Source: Ailurus styani
Taxonomy: Eukaryota > Chordata > Mammalia > Carnivora > Ailuridae
Direction of reading: 5' to 3'
Length of the DNA stretch: 64,000 nucleotides
Assembly: GCA_002007465.1 (NCBI GenBank)
Contig: LNAC01000739.1
Span: forward strand, 65,090 to 129,089
Under the pieces are notes generated by a model, which worked only from the letters and a program-made list of their open reading frames with translations, was not told where the DNA came from and did no database searches. The position numbers and the translations under genes were made by a program. This document shows, in pieces, positions 24,916-37,041 of the stretch (its first letter is position 1; every line of letters starts with the position of its first letter).

Positions 24916-25948
24916 GAAAAAGTGGTTTCAGTCTATAATGAAATTCAATAAACACTTGTCCTAGGCAATTATAAGTATAATCTCATCACAATGCTAAACT
25001 ACCTACCTATTGCCACAGTAATAGCAAGCATGCCGAAGATTTTAATTCAGTATAAGAGAAAACTAACACTGTATTTAAATAAAAACATGTATCTTCTGTG
25101 TTATCAGACTATCTGGTGTAACAGAATTGACAAGGTCAGTTCATTTATATGCATGTAATCATCGCCTTTTTAAACACTGACAAAAAGTAAGATTAGGTCA
25201 TTGACACACAGAAAAATCTGTTAACCTATTTTCTCAGTTAAACAAGTTTTAAACAGGTTAAAATATAATACAAGGAGAGTATAATTACTATCTGTGATGG
25301 CCATTTTGAATGCATATGGTACTCAAAAGATAATTTTAAAACTAAAATCCATAGTCTTTAGTTTACAAAATATTTTACTGAATTTTTTTAGGCTGAGGAA
25401 CAATCATTAGTATTGTAACAATGAAAAAATTGTAAATGCTTTATGTGAAAGAGTTTTTAAATGACTATAAATATGGTTTAAAACTTAGACAAATAGTACT
25501 TTAAAACATCATAGTATATAAATACCAGTGAGAATGCTTTTTATGAAGTTTTCACTGGTAAAAGTATACAAATGATATACACAATCCAACTAATTTTCTA
25601 CAGGAATTAAATAATGACCTGTTTTATTAATCCTAACCTTTTAAAAGACAAAATCGGCCTATGGTATTTTTTTCTTTCTATGGTACGGATGACATGTTAC
25701 TTTCTAGAATATTTTCAGATACCTTGCATTGACTTATATTGTTCCCTAATATTTCATATTAAAGACAAAATATTTCTACAATGTTATATTTAAAATTAAA
25801 GTAAGTAGAAAGGAGAGCACTACAAATATGTACCCAATATTTACTTGGTAGCAAAAGATGGGTCAGTCTGTCTCAGAGAACTGAATCTTTTTTATCTTTC
25901 TGACCTCTAGACCTGAATATTATTTACTTGAAACCCCTTCATGGATAT
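24916..25948. other. unassigned intergenic DNA
   Basis: About 1 kb of AT-rich DNA. No gene or repeat recognised. Confidence 0.5.
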
Positions 25949-26402
25949 TGTTATAGGTTGAATTGTATCTGCTCAAATTATATATGTTGAAATCCTAATC
26001 CACAATATCTCAGAATGTGGATTATTTGGAAATAGGATCATGGCAAATGTAATTAGTTGAGATGAGGTCATAATGGAGCAGGGTGGGCATCTAACGCGAC
26101 ATGACTAAAGTCCTCAAAACAGGGAAATTTGGACACAAACATTCATACAGAGAGACTGCCATATGGAGATGAAGGCAGATCTCAGGGATCTACAGGAAGG
26201 TCAAGGAATGTCAAAGACTGGCAGCAAACCACCAGAAGCCAAACCATGGGAGCAGATTCCTTCTTAAAACCCTCCAAAGGTAGCAACCCTGTTGACACTA
26301 AATCTCAGACGTGTAGCCTCCAGAACTCTGAGAAAATACATTTCTGTCATTTAAGCCACCCAATTGTGGCAGATTATTATAACAACCCTAGCAAACTAAA
26401 CA
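25949..26402 (+). mobile_element. MLT1-type MaLR solo LTR, near full length
   Basis: Starts TGTTATAGGTTGAATTGTAT and ends CAACCCTAGCAAACTAAACA, with the expected inner blocks: 'tatttggaaatagg', 'gttgagatgaggtcataatg', 'tctaacgcgacatgactaaa', 'gcctccagaactctgag', 'atttaagccacccaa'. A 145-codon ORF at 26129 lies inside it and is a chance ORF in LTR sequence. Confidence 0.9.
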
Positions 26403-27342
26403 GGTGTTTTCAGCCTTGCTCGGTTCCTGAGTCAAGTCTGACTAGGACATGGAGTAGATTTAAAGACATTGTCATCAGAAAGTTAGTTTCTAAAGTAGAG
26501 CTATTGAACAGGCCCAGTATCTCAAATATATTGACCATCAACATTACTGCTAAATTATATCCTTAACCTTACCACCACATTGTAAAGTCCATGTGATAGA
26601 GCTTTTTTTTTTTTAAGAGGATATTCTCAACTGCCATTCTAAATCCCCAAGAAGATGACATTCCCAATGGAACTGAATCAGCTTATTAGAATACCACATA
26701 GAACGGCTGAAAATATTCTTATCTCATTAAAAGTGGGTACTATTTCTCCCGAACACTCAAGTATTAGCAAAAATCTTGTGAAAAAACATAACCTTAAAAC
26801 CTAAACTACATGATTCCATTGTTGTTTGTTTGCAGTGCCTAATCTGACTTTACCTGAGATGTACTACATCTGTACTCACCTTAGAAAGTAGTCCTGACTT
26901 CTTTTCTCTACTAAGCTAAAACCAGCAATATCCATCATGCCAGTCAGCTAAGCTGAAAATTTAGAGAGGCTTCCAAAACAACTTAATTACTGGTAGCTAA
27001 TGATGACATCTGTACATGACCATCTCTATAACAAAAGATAGGTTTTTATGATGTTAGAACACTTGTTGAATGAAATAATGGTGTCAGGAGGCAAGGGAAA
27101 GACTCACAAAGGATCCCCAGTGTAATTCTTTAAATTATACATTGAGCATTTGATGTATGTGTTACATAGATGCATTATATATATTTAGGTATTGTGTCTA
27201 TGCATTTAAGATATGTAACCTAATAGTTGTCTTATAAAACTTACTTCTGTGATGTAAGGTATAAAGAATTCTACTGTACTTTTAAAACGAGAGTATTATT
27301 GTTTGTTTTCCCTTGGCGGAATAAAACAAAAACCAGCTGGAA
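26403..27342. other. unassigned intergenic DNA
   Basis: No repeat or gene recognised. Confidence 0.5.
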
Positions 27343-27350
27343 CCATATAT

Positions 27351-27578
27351 CAGGGGTTGGCAATCTATGGGCCACCACATGCTTAATTTGGGCCATGGTT
27401 TATTTTGTAATTAAAGGATTATTAGACACAGCTTTGCCCACTTGTGTATTGTCTAAGTCTGTTTTTGTGATAGAACCATATTGCTGAATAGTTACCACAA
27501 AGAATGTAAGGCTTGAAAAGCCTAAAATATTTATATTTTACCATCTGGCTCTTTACAGGTAAAGTTTGCCAACCTCTG
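27351..27578. mobile_element. hAT-type non-autonomous DNA transposon (MER-type)
   Basis: 228-bp element with inverted ends: CAGGGGTTGGCAATCTATGG at the left and GTTTGCCAACCTCTG at the right. It is flanked by an 8-bp TSD, CCATATAT at 27343-27350 and CTATATAT at 27579-27586, one mismatch. TIRs plus an 8-bp TSD are typical of hAT elements. The inner blocks 'aagcctaaaatatttat' and 'atctggctctttacagg' match a known mammalian MER family whose name I cannot give with certainty. It encodes nothing. Confidence 0.87.
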
Positions 27579-27849
27579 CTATATATTATTGCATCAACAT
27601 TGATTCTCTCACTCCACAGGGCCAATTTTAACCTCTGCTTCAAAGTACTGTGGTTAATAGAGCAGGCTTTTAGTTACAATAACTGATAAATTCTAACTTA
27701 GCAACATGTGTTACCGTATTACCCTGATCAAATTATTACTTATTTAAATTTGACTCACCATTTGCACTTTAAGAAAACTTATTTATAATATTTACTTATA
27801 AGGTCCTGGTAAAAATGAAATTAAAATATCCATGCAAAAACATTACATA

Positions 27850-28092
27850 AATGCCTAACGCTCAGTAAATACTCATTAAATATTAATTATTAATAAATAT
27901 TAACTCACATTCAGTCTCTTTCATGAAGCCTTCACTGCTTACATCCCATTTCTAGGGTAGTTTTGTAATTCTGACTTTAAAGTCATCTACTCTTTAGTCA
28001 CCTAGTTTTGTTCTAATTATTTCACAGCATTAATAATGTCTTACTACTACATTTTTAAGGTTCTCGAAGGCATGATCTATGTCCACAAAAAC
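27850..28092 (+). mobile_element. L2 relic
   Basis: 'tttcatgaagccttcactgc', 'ttctaattatttcacagcat' and 'aaggttctcgaaggcatgat' follow the L2 3' pattern. 'cgctcagtaaatactcatta' just upstream may be a separate MIR or L2 end. Confidence 0.6.
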
Positions 28093-28396
28093 TAAAACTA
28101 AAAATTCAAACTCCACCAAAAATAATCAAGGGGAAGAAAAAGCAGGCCAACTGGTGAAGTTTTATCCAGAAAGAGTAATAGGAAGAGAATCTCTTATTTT
28201 GATTTATGTGGCAATTGCAAAATATCTGGTTGGTGTTGGATAAATGAGGTGACATGTTTACTAAATTCTGTGACAGAAATTTCAAGGTTATGAAAAAGGG
28301 GCTGAGAAAAAGTTGAAAGAGGACTTTACTGTGTGAAGTTCATGCTATTGGTATCAATTTCATTGCAACAATCACCTTTTTAAAAAATTCAATATT

Positions 28397-28586
28397 GGGT
28401 GCCTGGGTGGCTCAGTGGGTTAAAGCCTCTGCCTTCGGCTCAGGTCATGATCTCAGGGTCCTGGGACTGAGGCCGGCATCGGGCTCCCTGCTCAGCAGGG
28501 AGCCTGCTTCCCCCTCTCTCTGCCTGCCTCTCTGCCTACTTGTGATCTCCCTCTCTGTCAAGTAAATTAAAAAAAAAAATCTTAAA
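28397..28586 (+). mobile_element. CAN SINE, young
   Basis: Sense GGGTTAAAGCC-type SINE. The TSD is AAAAAATTCAATATT at 28382-28396 and AAAAAACTCAATATT ending at 28601. The tail is modified to AAGTAAATTAAAAAAAAAAA. Confidence 0.95.
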
Positions 28587-28601
28587 AAAAAACTCAATAT
28601 T

Positions 28602-29639
28602 AAAAACATGTTGGAATAAAATAATTTTCTAAGTGGCTCAAAAAATCAAAGAAGAATATAAATGTTAAGCTAGCTTAAAAGTTGGCTATGCCACAATTAT
28701 TTTTTAGCCTTATATCATCAAATGTTGATCATAATATTAATGATGCCATAATTATGTAGTTTCTATAATTTTAATCAAAAACTGAAATGTCTAGAATAAA
28801 GATTAATCATTTAGCATGTAAGCACTGATGTAATGCTGAATTTCCTGATTAAAATGTTAATATACCCTCAAGGTAAAAAATATTTCCCCAGAATACATAA
28901 AATACTATTTTCCCAGTTTTCCTATTCCAAAAGGGAAGAGTACTCCTACTTTATATTTTTAAGAAAGTTTATGTTGGAGCACATGTGTGGAAACTGACAG
29001 AACAGTATACACACATTCAGATATACTGTGATAGGAAGAAAAAAAGTGCAAGAATTTCAAATTTGGTGAACAAAGGAATATAACTTCCTTGAGGAAAATT
29101 TGGTTTTATAAGTAATATTTTTAATAATCTATTCTACTTCATATATTTATAAATTTAAGGCTATTTAAACTTGCATAAATATACACAATTAAGTCTATAA
29201 TGGGTACTTAAAATGACAAAATGCCATTCCAACCCACTTAATTCTTTAATACTTAAATATATTTCATCTTATTCATAATGACAAGAGAATCTTACTTTCA
29301 GTCACATTATATCTGTAACACATGGTCCTGGCATTTTATTTCCTCCCTTTCTAGTTTCAAAAGACAGATTAATAGGCACTTGGCCTCTTTCACTTACACT
29401 AAAACTACCATGTCATACATAGAACATACATTAAGTATGTTTAAGAAAAAGGAACATTTTAATTCTTTTTCACATTACCACAACATTAAATCCACAGCAT
29501 AATAGGATACATGGAATTCAACAATTCGATCCTGAAAAAAGAGAGGCTATTTTATATATATATTAAAAATTAATAAAATGAACAGTTAGCACAGACATGA
29601 TTAGATTTACTGAATCCAAATTTCTCCCCCCAGCTGTAA
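28602..29639. other. unassigned intergenic DNA
   Basis: About 1 kb of AT-rich DNA. A 74-codon ORF at 29278 shows no recognised motif. Confidence 0.45.
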
Positions 29640-30994
29640 CAGCAGTTATTTAATCCAGCTAAAATAATAAACAGAACCTATAATTTTACCCAGGACAAAT
29701 TCATGGATACTGAACTTATCCTCCCACCATAAAAATATACAAGAAATAAACTGGAAAACCAGAAAAATATATAAAGCCACTATTGTCAGGCCTTGGACAA
29801 GAGACGGCATGAGGCTGTGTCCCCAGGGCATAAAAAATTAGAGAAGCACTACATCAACACCAGCTTTCTGCCTTAGAAACACTTTCGCCGCATAGCATAG
29901 GGAAATAAAACCCAAACAAAGAGCGGCAGCAGTGGAGGAAATAGTGGACTGGCTTGGGCACAGAAGACAGCTGAACTATTAAGGGGCAAACGTGTCTATC
30001 TGCGCCAGCAGTAACAAAATTCAGTACTTTTTAAAGGACGATAACACAATCCAGACTCTCAACAAAATAGGATCTACTATGTCAAGCATAAAATCAAAAT
30101 TTACATTTAAAAAAAAATAAAGATGACAATAGCCAGGAAAAAAAATCATAAAAACAAAATGAGGGATGATACAGATATTAGAATTAGCAGATACATAATG
30201 AAAACTTAGCATTATAAATAGGTTTAATGAATTAAAGGAAAGGTGAATATTATGAATAAAAATAAAGGCAACATTAATAGAGAAATGAAAATTATTAAAA
30301 GGCATCGGATGAAAATTCGAGATGGAAAAATACAATCACTAAAATAAAAATATCCCTAGATAGATGGATGAAATCAGTAGAAGATCAGAAACTTCATGAG
30401 AAATAAACAGTTAATTTGAAAACTGGTTAATGCAAGGTATTCAAACTGAAGCACAAACTGAAGTACATTTAAAGGACTTTTTAAAAAAAGAAGAAATAAA
30501 ATGAAGGAGGCCCAGTGGCCCATGGGATTATAGCAAGATGTCTAATATCTTATAATTTGAGTCCCATAGGAAAGGAGAGAGGAGAGAGACTGATGCAGAA
30601 AAATCACTGAAAGAAATAATAGCCCGAAATTACAGTATATCACTCGACAGTATAAAAGACTAAAAAGAGCTATGTGGAAACATACAGTTTTAGGGTTGCT
30701 TGTAAAATGATGAAATTTGAATATTTGTCTACGATAAGATCATGACATATACTGAAATCCCCAGAGCAATCACGCACATACATACAAAAGCTGTATGGCT
30801 AAAATAGCAACAGAAAAGATAACAGGAACATTAAAAATAATTAACAGTAAGACAGGAATGCAGGAACATAGAAGAAACAAATATAAGGCAAATACTAAGG
30901 TGGTAGACATAACGACAAACATATAAATAAAGATAGTAAATTGTCTAAACACTCAAATCAAAGCCACTATATCTACTTAAATAGAAACACATTT

Positions 30995-32376
30995 TTTTTA
31001 TTATTGTGGTAAGAACCTCTAACAAAAGATCTACCCTCTTCACAAATTTTTAACAGCTGTATAAGTGTAGGTATGATATTACAGAGCTGGTCTCCAGAAC
31101 CCACTCATCTTGTAATAGTACTTTATATTCATAGAACAGCAACTCCTCATTTACCCCTCCCTCCAACCCATGACAACCATTATTCTACTCGTTGCCTCTA
31201 TAACTATTTTAGCTACATCGTATAAGTGAAATGATGCAGCATTGCCCTCCTGTGACTGACTTAACTTAGCATCCTCAAGGTTTATTATGTCACATGTGAC
31301 AAGATTCCCTTATTTTTTTAAGGCTGAATCATTATTCTATTGTATATTGTATGTATATAGCACTTTTTCTTTATTCATATACCTGTTGATGGACATTTAG
31401 GTAGTTTCCAAATCGTAGCTATTGCGAATAATGCAGCAGTGAACATGGGAATGTAAATATTTCTTCAAAATCCTGATTTCAATTTCTCTGGATATATACC
31501 CAGAAGTGAGATTGCTGGATCAGATGATAGTTATTTTGAAAAACTTTGTGACCACCCCATTTTCCATAGTGGTTAAATCATTCCCACCAGTGTACGAGAT
31601 TTCCAATTTTTCTACATCTTCAACAATGTTTGTCTTCTTTGGATTTTTTTTTTATTACAATAGGTATGAGGTGATATCTCATTGTAGTTTTGATCTGTAT
31701 TTCCCTGATGATAAGTGATAGGGGACATCTTTTCATATACCTGCTGGCCATTTGTAGGCCTTCTTTGAAAAAAATGTCTATTCAAGTTCTTTGCTCACTT
31801 TTTAATCAGGTTATGTGGGGTTTTTTTGGAAGTGAACTCTAAGATTTTATTAGTATTTTCAATATTAGCCCTTTTATCAGATATATGGTTTGAAAATATT
31901 GCCTTGCATCCAACAGGTCATCTTTTCATTCTTTTTTTTTTTTTTTTTAAGATTTCATTTATTTGACAGAGAGAGACACAACGAGAGAGGGAACACAAGC
32001 AGGGGGATTGGGAGAAGGAGAAGCAGGCTTCCCTCCAAGCAGGGAGACTGATGCGGGGCTGGATCCCAGGACACTAGGATCATAACCTGAGCAGAAGGCA
32101 GACGCTTAACAACTGAGCCACCCAGGAGCCTCCATCTTTTCATTCTGTTAATTGTTTCCTTTGTTGTGCTAAAGATTTTTAGTTTGATGTAATCTCACTT
32201 ACCATGCAAAAGAATGAAATCGGACCTTTACTTTTATACCATGCATAAAAATTAACATAAAATGGATTAGAGACTTAAAGATAAGGCATACTACTGTAAA
32301 ACTTCTAGAAGAAAACAAGGGAAAAGTGATTCCTGGAAATGACAACAAAAGCACAGGTAACCAAAGCAAATATAAT
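30995..32376 (-). mobile_element. L1 insertion with 5' inversion (twin priming)
   Basis: The main part at 30995-32195 is antisense L1: T-run and 3' UTR at the left, then 'tacctgttgatggacattta', 'tgggaatgtaaatatttctt', 'ccctgatgataagtgatagg', up to 'agtttgatgtaatct'. From 32196 to 32376 the L1 turns to sense ('ccatgcaaaagaatgaaat', 'taaaatggattagagactta') and covers the ORF2 stretch immediately upstream. TSD AAACACATTT at 30985-30994 and AAACATATTT at 32377-32386. A SINE at 31933 is nested in it. Confidence 0.85.
31933..32132 (-). mobile_element. CAN SINE nested in the inverted L1
   Basis: Antisense SINE with a 17-T run, TCATTTATTTGACAGAGAGA and ACTGAGCCACCCAGGAGCC. The exact TSD CATCTTTTCATTCT lies at 31919-31932 and 32133-32146. 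Confidence 0.96.
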
Positions 32377-33416
32377 AAACATATTTTAAGTACTAAAGTC
32401 CCAATCAGACTGCTACTAAAAGAGTAGAAAATTCAAACTGTAGAAACACTAAGCATAAGAAGGCTGGGTGACTCTATACCAAATGGACTTCAACGAAGAA
32501 TTTGACACCAGTGGTGAAAGGATACCCCCCAATAATAAAAGGGGTCAGTTATCAAGAAGACAATGCAAGTTCAGAAATGTATGCACATAGTGGAAATTCA
32601 GATATGTGCAACAAAACCTAGAAGAACTAAAGGGAGAAAGAGACACAGTCGCAATTTCAGTTAACTACATTGGCATTTTTTTCCTGTAGTAATTGATTGA
32701 ATATATAGACAAAAAGTAAGAATGAAGAAGATTTGAAAAATACTATCAATCATCTTAATTAATTGAAATTTATAGACATACCACCAACACTTTGCAACAT
32801 ACACTTTTTAAAGAGCATGTTAAGCATTAACCAAGATAGAATATATGCTTGATTAGAAAATGAGTCAACACATTTATGGGATTTCATTATACAGACTATG
32901 ATCTTTTACTGTGACTGAACTAAAATTAAAATCAATAACAATGTCTTTAGCTAAGCTCCAAATTATTTGAAAACTCAGAAACACATCATAGATAAAATTG
33001 AAAAAATTCCTTGAATTAAAAACTTATAGAATATATACAGTCACAAATAAAAGATCTAAATAATACCATGTCTACTATAGAAATTTATTTCTCATTTCAA
33101 AAGCTTCTCACAAAGAAAACTTTAGGTCTGATGGCTTCACTGGTGAGTTTTATTAAATATGTAAGAAAAATATAATACTAACCTCATAAAATTCTTTCAT
33201 ATATATAGTAAAATAGGCTCTCCAACTTGTTTTTGTCAGCACAATTCTGATAGTAACTAAGAAGGAGAATGGCATTTCAAAAAGAGAAAATTACTCTTAT
33301 AAAAGTCTCTTATGAACACACTAAAAATATTCATCAAATATTGGCAGTAATCCATCAACATAAAACAAACAGCACATCATGAACAAGAGACATTTATCCT
33401 AAGAAAGTAAGTTTGG

Positions 33417-33615
33417 GGGTGCCTGGGTGGCTTAGTGGGTTAAAGCCTCTGCTTTCGGCTCAGGTCATGATCTCAGGGTCCTGGGATCGAGGTCCGCATC
33501 GGGCTCCCTGCTCAGCAGGGAGCCTGCTTCCCCCTCTCTCTCTGCCTGCCTCTCTGCCTCCTTGTGATCTCTCTTGCTCTGTGAAATAAATAAATAAAAT
33601 CTTTAAAAAAAAAAA
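33417..33615 (+). mobile_element. CAN SINE, young subtype A
   Basis: Full-length sense SINE with CCTCTGCTTTCGGCTCAGG, CCTCCTTGTGATCTCTCT and GTGAAATAAATAAATAAAAT. The exact 16-bp TSD AAGAAAGTAAGTTTGG is at 33401-33416 and 33616-33631. It sits in the ancient L1 RT region. Confidence 0.97.
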
Positions 33616-33837
33616 AAGAAAGTAAGTTTGGCTCTACATTTAAAAACCAGTATATTTATAAAATTAATGGGGTAAATGAGAAAAGTCACCTGATCATCTC
33701 AACAGAGTAGAAACAGCATTAAACAAAATTAAACAACCATTGGTGATAAAAATAAAATCTCTCAGAGTAACTAGCATGAGAAGAAAACTTCTTTGCTCTG
33801 GAAAATGGCATTTATAAAAAGCCCTATAGATATCACT

Positions 33838-34553
33838 AAGATAGAAAGAACACTGCCTTGTGTCCTAATCCTTGGACTCTGTGAATATGTTACCTTATAT
33901 GGCAAAAGGGAGCTTATAAACATGATTAATATTAACTAAAAGCTTTGAGACTGGAAGATTATCCTTGATAAACTGAGTGGTATAAATCTAAGAACATGAG
34001 TCCTTAAAAGTAGAGAGTATTTCCTAGCTGTAGTCAGAAAGAGAACCAGAGAGGTGGTGGCATGTAAAGGACTCAGCAAAATTTGAAGATGAATGAAAGA
34101 GGCCAGTGTCAAGAAATGTGGATTGCTTCTAGAACCTGAACAAGTCAAGGACACAGACTTGCCCCTAGAGCCTCAAGAAAGGACTACAGCCTATGGGCGC
34201 CTGGGTGGCTCAGTCAGCTGGGGATCTGGCTCTTGATCTGAGCTCAGGTCATGATCTCACAGTTGTGATATCAAGCCCTGCTTCAAGTTCCACCCTCAGT
34301 GGGAAGCCTGCTTGAGATTCTGTCTCTCCTCTCCCTCTGCCCTTCCCCAACGCTCTCTAAAGTAATAAATAAATAACCTTAAAAAAGAAAAGAAAAAAGA
34401 AAAGAAAAGAATACAGCCTATTGACACTGATTTTAACCAAGGGAGATTTGTTTTGGGCTTCTAACCTACAGACTGTATGATAACAAATTTGTACCATTGT
34501 AAGCCACTAAAATTTGTGATAACTCATTATGGCGGCACTAGAAAATGACTATA
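33838..34553 (+). mobile_element. MLT1-type MaLR solo LTR, split by a SINE
   Basis: Sense LTR: 'gtgtcctaatccttggactc', 'gtgaatatgttaccttatat', 'ggcaaaagggagctta', 'catgagtccttaaaagtaga', then (after the SINE) 'cttctaacctacagactgta', 'gtaagccactaaaatttgtg', 'gcggcactagaaaatgacta'. L1 RT sequence continues on both sides, so the LTR provirus inserted into the ancient L1 and then lost its interior by LTR recombination. Confidence 0.85.
34195..34408 (+). mobile_element. CAN SINE inside the LTR
   Basis: Older sense SINE (GGGCGCCTGGGTGGCTCAGT, CAGCTGGGGATCTGGCTC) ending in an (AAAAG)n-like tail. TSD GACTACAGCCTAT at 34182-34194 and GAATACAGCCTAT at 34409-34421. Confidence 0.95.
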
Positions 34554-35090
34554 CTCATAACCCATAAATGTAAACTATAGCATGTGTTACAAAAAAAGCA
34601 AGGATTTGTGCACTCACCACTTCTATTCAACATTTTACTAGATTTCATATCCATTGCCCAAAGACAAGGGAAAGAAGCAAAATGAATAATATTTGGAAAA
34701 GAAGAAAAAACATTATCATTTTCATATGACATGATTGTGTACATAGCCATTCATTTCTCTGGAATTTCCCCCGAAACTACCAGACATAGCAGAGATAGTA
34801 ACTGAATTTAGAAAAACTCAATATAAAAAAAAATCAATTTTATTTTTATATAAAAGAAGCAGCTGGGTAGTTAAGCGAAAGTAACATTGCCATTAACAAT
34901 AATATCACACAACTTTACATAATTAGGGATATATTTAGTGAAATATACTTAAGACCTATACATTAAAATGACAAGATAAGCTGAGAGATACTAAGAATAC
35001 CCAAGTAAATGGAAAGCCATTTTCCATTTCCAATGGAAATACCATATTCTCTGAATAAAAGCCTCAAAACTGTTAAGATAATCTATTTTC

Positions 35091-35294
35091 TTTTCTTTTT
35101 TTTTTTTAAGATTTTATTTATTTATTTCACAGAGGGAGAGAGATCACAATGAGGCAGAGAGGCAGGCAGAGAGAGAGGGGGAAGCAGGCTCCCTGCTGAG
35201 CAGGGAGCCCGATGCGGACCTCGATCCCAGGACCCTGAGATCATGACCTGAGCCGAAAGCAGAGGCTTTAACCCACTAAGCCACCCAGGTGCCC
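35091..35294 (-). mobile_element. CAN SINE, young subtype A
   Basis: Antisense full-length SINE. The exact 16-bp TSD AAGATAATCTATTTTC is at 35075-35090 and 35295-35310. Little divergence from the copy at 33417. Confidence 0.97.
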
Positions 35295-35841
35295 AAGATA
35301 ATCTATTTTCGATGAAATAATCTGTACACGCAACAAAATCCCAATCAAAACAAGAGCAAGTTTTAAAATAGATATTATTAAGGTGCTTTTAAAGTTTATA
35401 TGGATATGCAATGAACCTAACACAACATCTGAGGTTTTACATTGGCTTATATAAAAAATTACTGTAAAATGCTAAAGTAATCAGATAGTGTGGTATTGAT
35501 GTAAGAAAAAATAAAGTACATTAAGGGAGCTAATGGAGCTGAGTAGATAATCTAAGGATAGATCAGCATTTATATGGTCAGTAGAGAGAGCACAAAAAGC
35601 ACTAACCATAATATAGAACAAAAAATTTCAAATCATACTATATAAAATTTTGGAAGTCACCATTAAAAAAAGGCCACACTTTGGGAAAAAAAATATTTAT
35701 TATACATCCTATCAGACTGTTATAGCAAAGGATGTTGTAGATACTTCCCAAAGGCATATAAATGAATAGTGAATAAGCACAGGAAATGGTGCTCGGTAGT
35801 GTGTACCTCGTCAGGGAAGTGCAAATTAAAAACACAATGAG

Positions 35842-36063
35842 GGGGTGTCTGTGTGGCTCAGTCAGTTAAGGGGCTGCCTTTGGCTCAGGTCATAATCCCA
35901 AGGTCCTGGGATCGAGCCCCGCATCAGGCTCCCAGCTCCACGAGGAGCCTGCTTCTCCCTCTCCCTCTCACTCTGAACTTCCTCCCTGCTCGTGCTCTTG
36001 CTCACTCTGTCTCTTTCAAATGAATTTTTTTTAAAAAAGGCCAATTCCTAAAAAAAATAAATA
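35842..36063 (+). mobile_element. CAN SINE
   Basis: Sense SINE, GTGTCTGTGTGGCTCAGTCA head, tail TTTCAAATGAATTTTTTTTA then an A-rich extension. The exact TSD AAAAACACAATGAG is at 35828-35841 and 36064-36077. Confidence 0.95.
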
Positions 36064-36264
36064 AAAAACACAATGAGATATTGTTATATACCCTGTAGAA
36101 TGGTTAAAATTGTTTTAAAATAACTGATAACACTAAATGTTGGTGAAGATACAGAACATCTAGAACTCTCATACACTGCAGATGGGAACGTTAAAATGAG
36201 TGCACATTTTTTCACTTGAGAAAAAATTTGGCAGATTTTTGCAAGTTAAAAATATATACATTCT

Positions 36265-36462
36265 GTGGGACCCCTGGGTGGCTCAGTCGTTAAGCGTCTG
36301 CCTTCTGTCCAGGTCATGATCCCAGAGTCCTGGGATCGAGCCCCACATCACGCTCCCTACTCTGCAGGAAAGCCTCCTTCTTTCTCCCTCTCCCTGCTGG
36401 TATTCCCTCTCTCGCTGTGTCTCTCTATGTCAAATAAATAAATAAAATCTTAAAAAAAAAAT
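36265..36462 (+). mobile_element. CAN SINE, GTCGTTAAGCGTCTGCC type
   Basis: Sense SINE (CCCCTGGGTGGCTCAGTCGT) with tail AAATAAATAAATAAAATC. The left target is AAAATATATACATTCT, ending at 36264. The right copy is A(n) followed by an expanded AC tract and ATTCT, so the TSD became a microsatellite. Confidence 0.93.
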
Positions 36463-36484
36463 ACACACACACACACACACACAC
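36463..36484. repeat. (AC)11 microsatellite at a SINE tail
   Basis: Eleven AC units lie between the SINE poly(A) and the ATTCT that closes the target duplication. Confidence 0.97.
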
Positions 36485-37041
36485 ATTCTATAACATAACC
36501 ATTCACTTCTAGGTATTTACCCAATAAGATTCAAACACATGGTTCTAACATGTACAAAAATTAAATACCATTTCTATTCATAATAGTCACAATCTGGCAA
36601 CAGCACAACTCAACTATGTATTAGGGAGCATGAATAAACAAATTATAGATTTTTAAAAATAAATGAAATATTATTTGTCAATGAAAAGGAATAAACTATA
36701 GGTACATAAAACATCACGAATGAATCTCAAAGATGCACAGAGAAAGAAGTCAGGTGCATGCATGTGTGCACACATACATACACATACCCCCACACAAATC
36801 TGTTTTGAGAATAAAAAAATTGTTTCCTTTGGGTGAGAAGAAAGAGGTCTTCCTGGTGAGTATCACACAGGGCTTGTCTTAATTACACATCTGTTAATGG
36901 GGATATGGATTATACTGGTATTGCATTTGTCCAAACCCTTTTGAGTTATATATTTAAGATCTATGCATTTAATTATTTTTAATTATACTTCATTTTTTAA
37001 AAATGGAAAACACTACAAATGATATTAATTCCTGTGGCAGA

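Larger units (their letters stand above)
29640..37002 (+). mobile_element. ancient L1 split by later insertions
   Basis: One sense element read in pieces. 29640-30984 is ORF1-like sequence resembling HAL1/old L1 ORF1 ('attaaaggaaaggtgaatat', 'aatatccctagatagatgg'), ending in the ORF2 start ('attgtctaaacactcaaatc'). 32387-33837 is endonuclease to RT ('gatttgaaaaatactatcaa', 'gatggcttcactggtgag'). 34554-36264 is RT ('tcaccacttctattcaacat', 'catttagaaaaactcaat'-like) to the C-terminal part. 36485-37002 is the 3' end ('tatttaagatctatgcattt', 'aattatacttcatttttta'). Inserted later are L1 30995, LTR 33838, and SINEs 33417, 35091, 35842 and 36265. Everything is decayed beyond coding. Confidence 0.8.

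Noticed and set aside
26129..26566. 145-codon + ORF
   Set aside because: It lies mostly inside the MaLR LTR and the reading frame ignores LTR structure.
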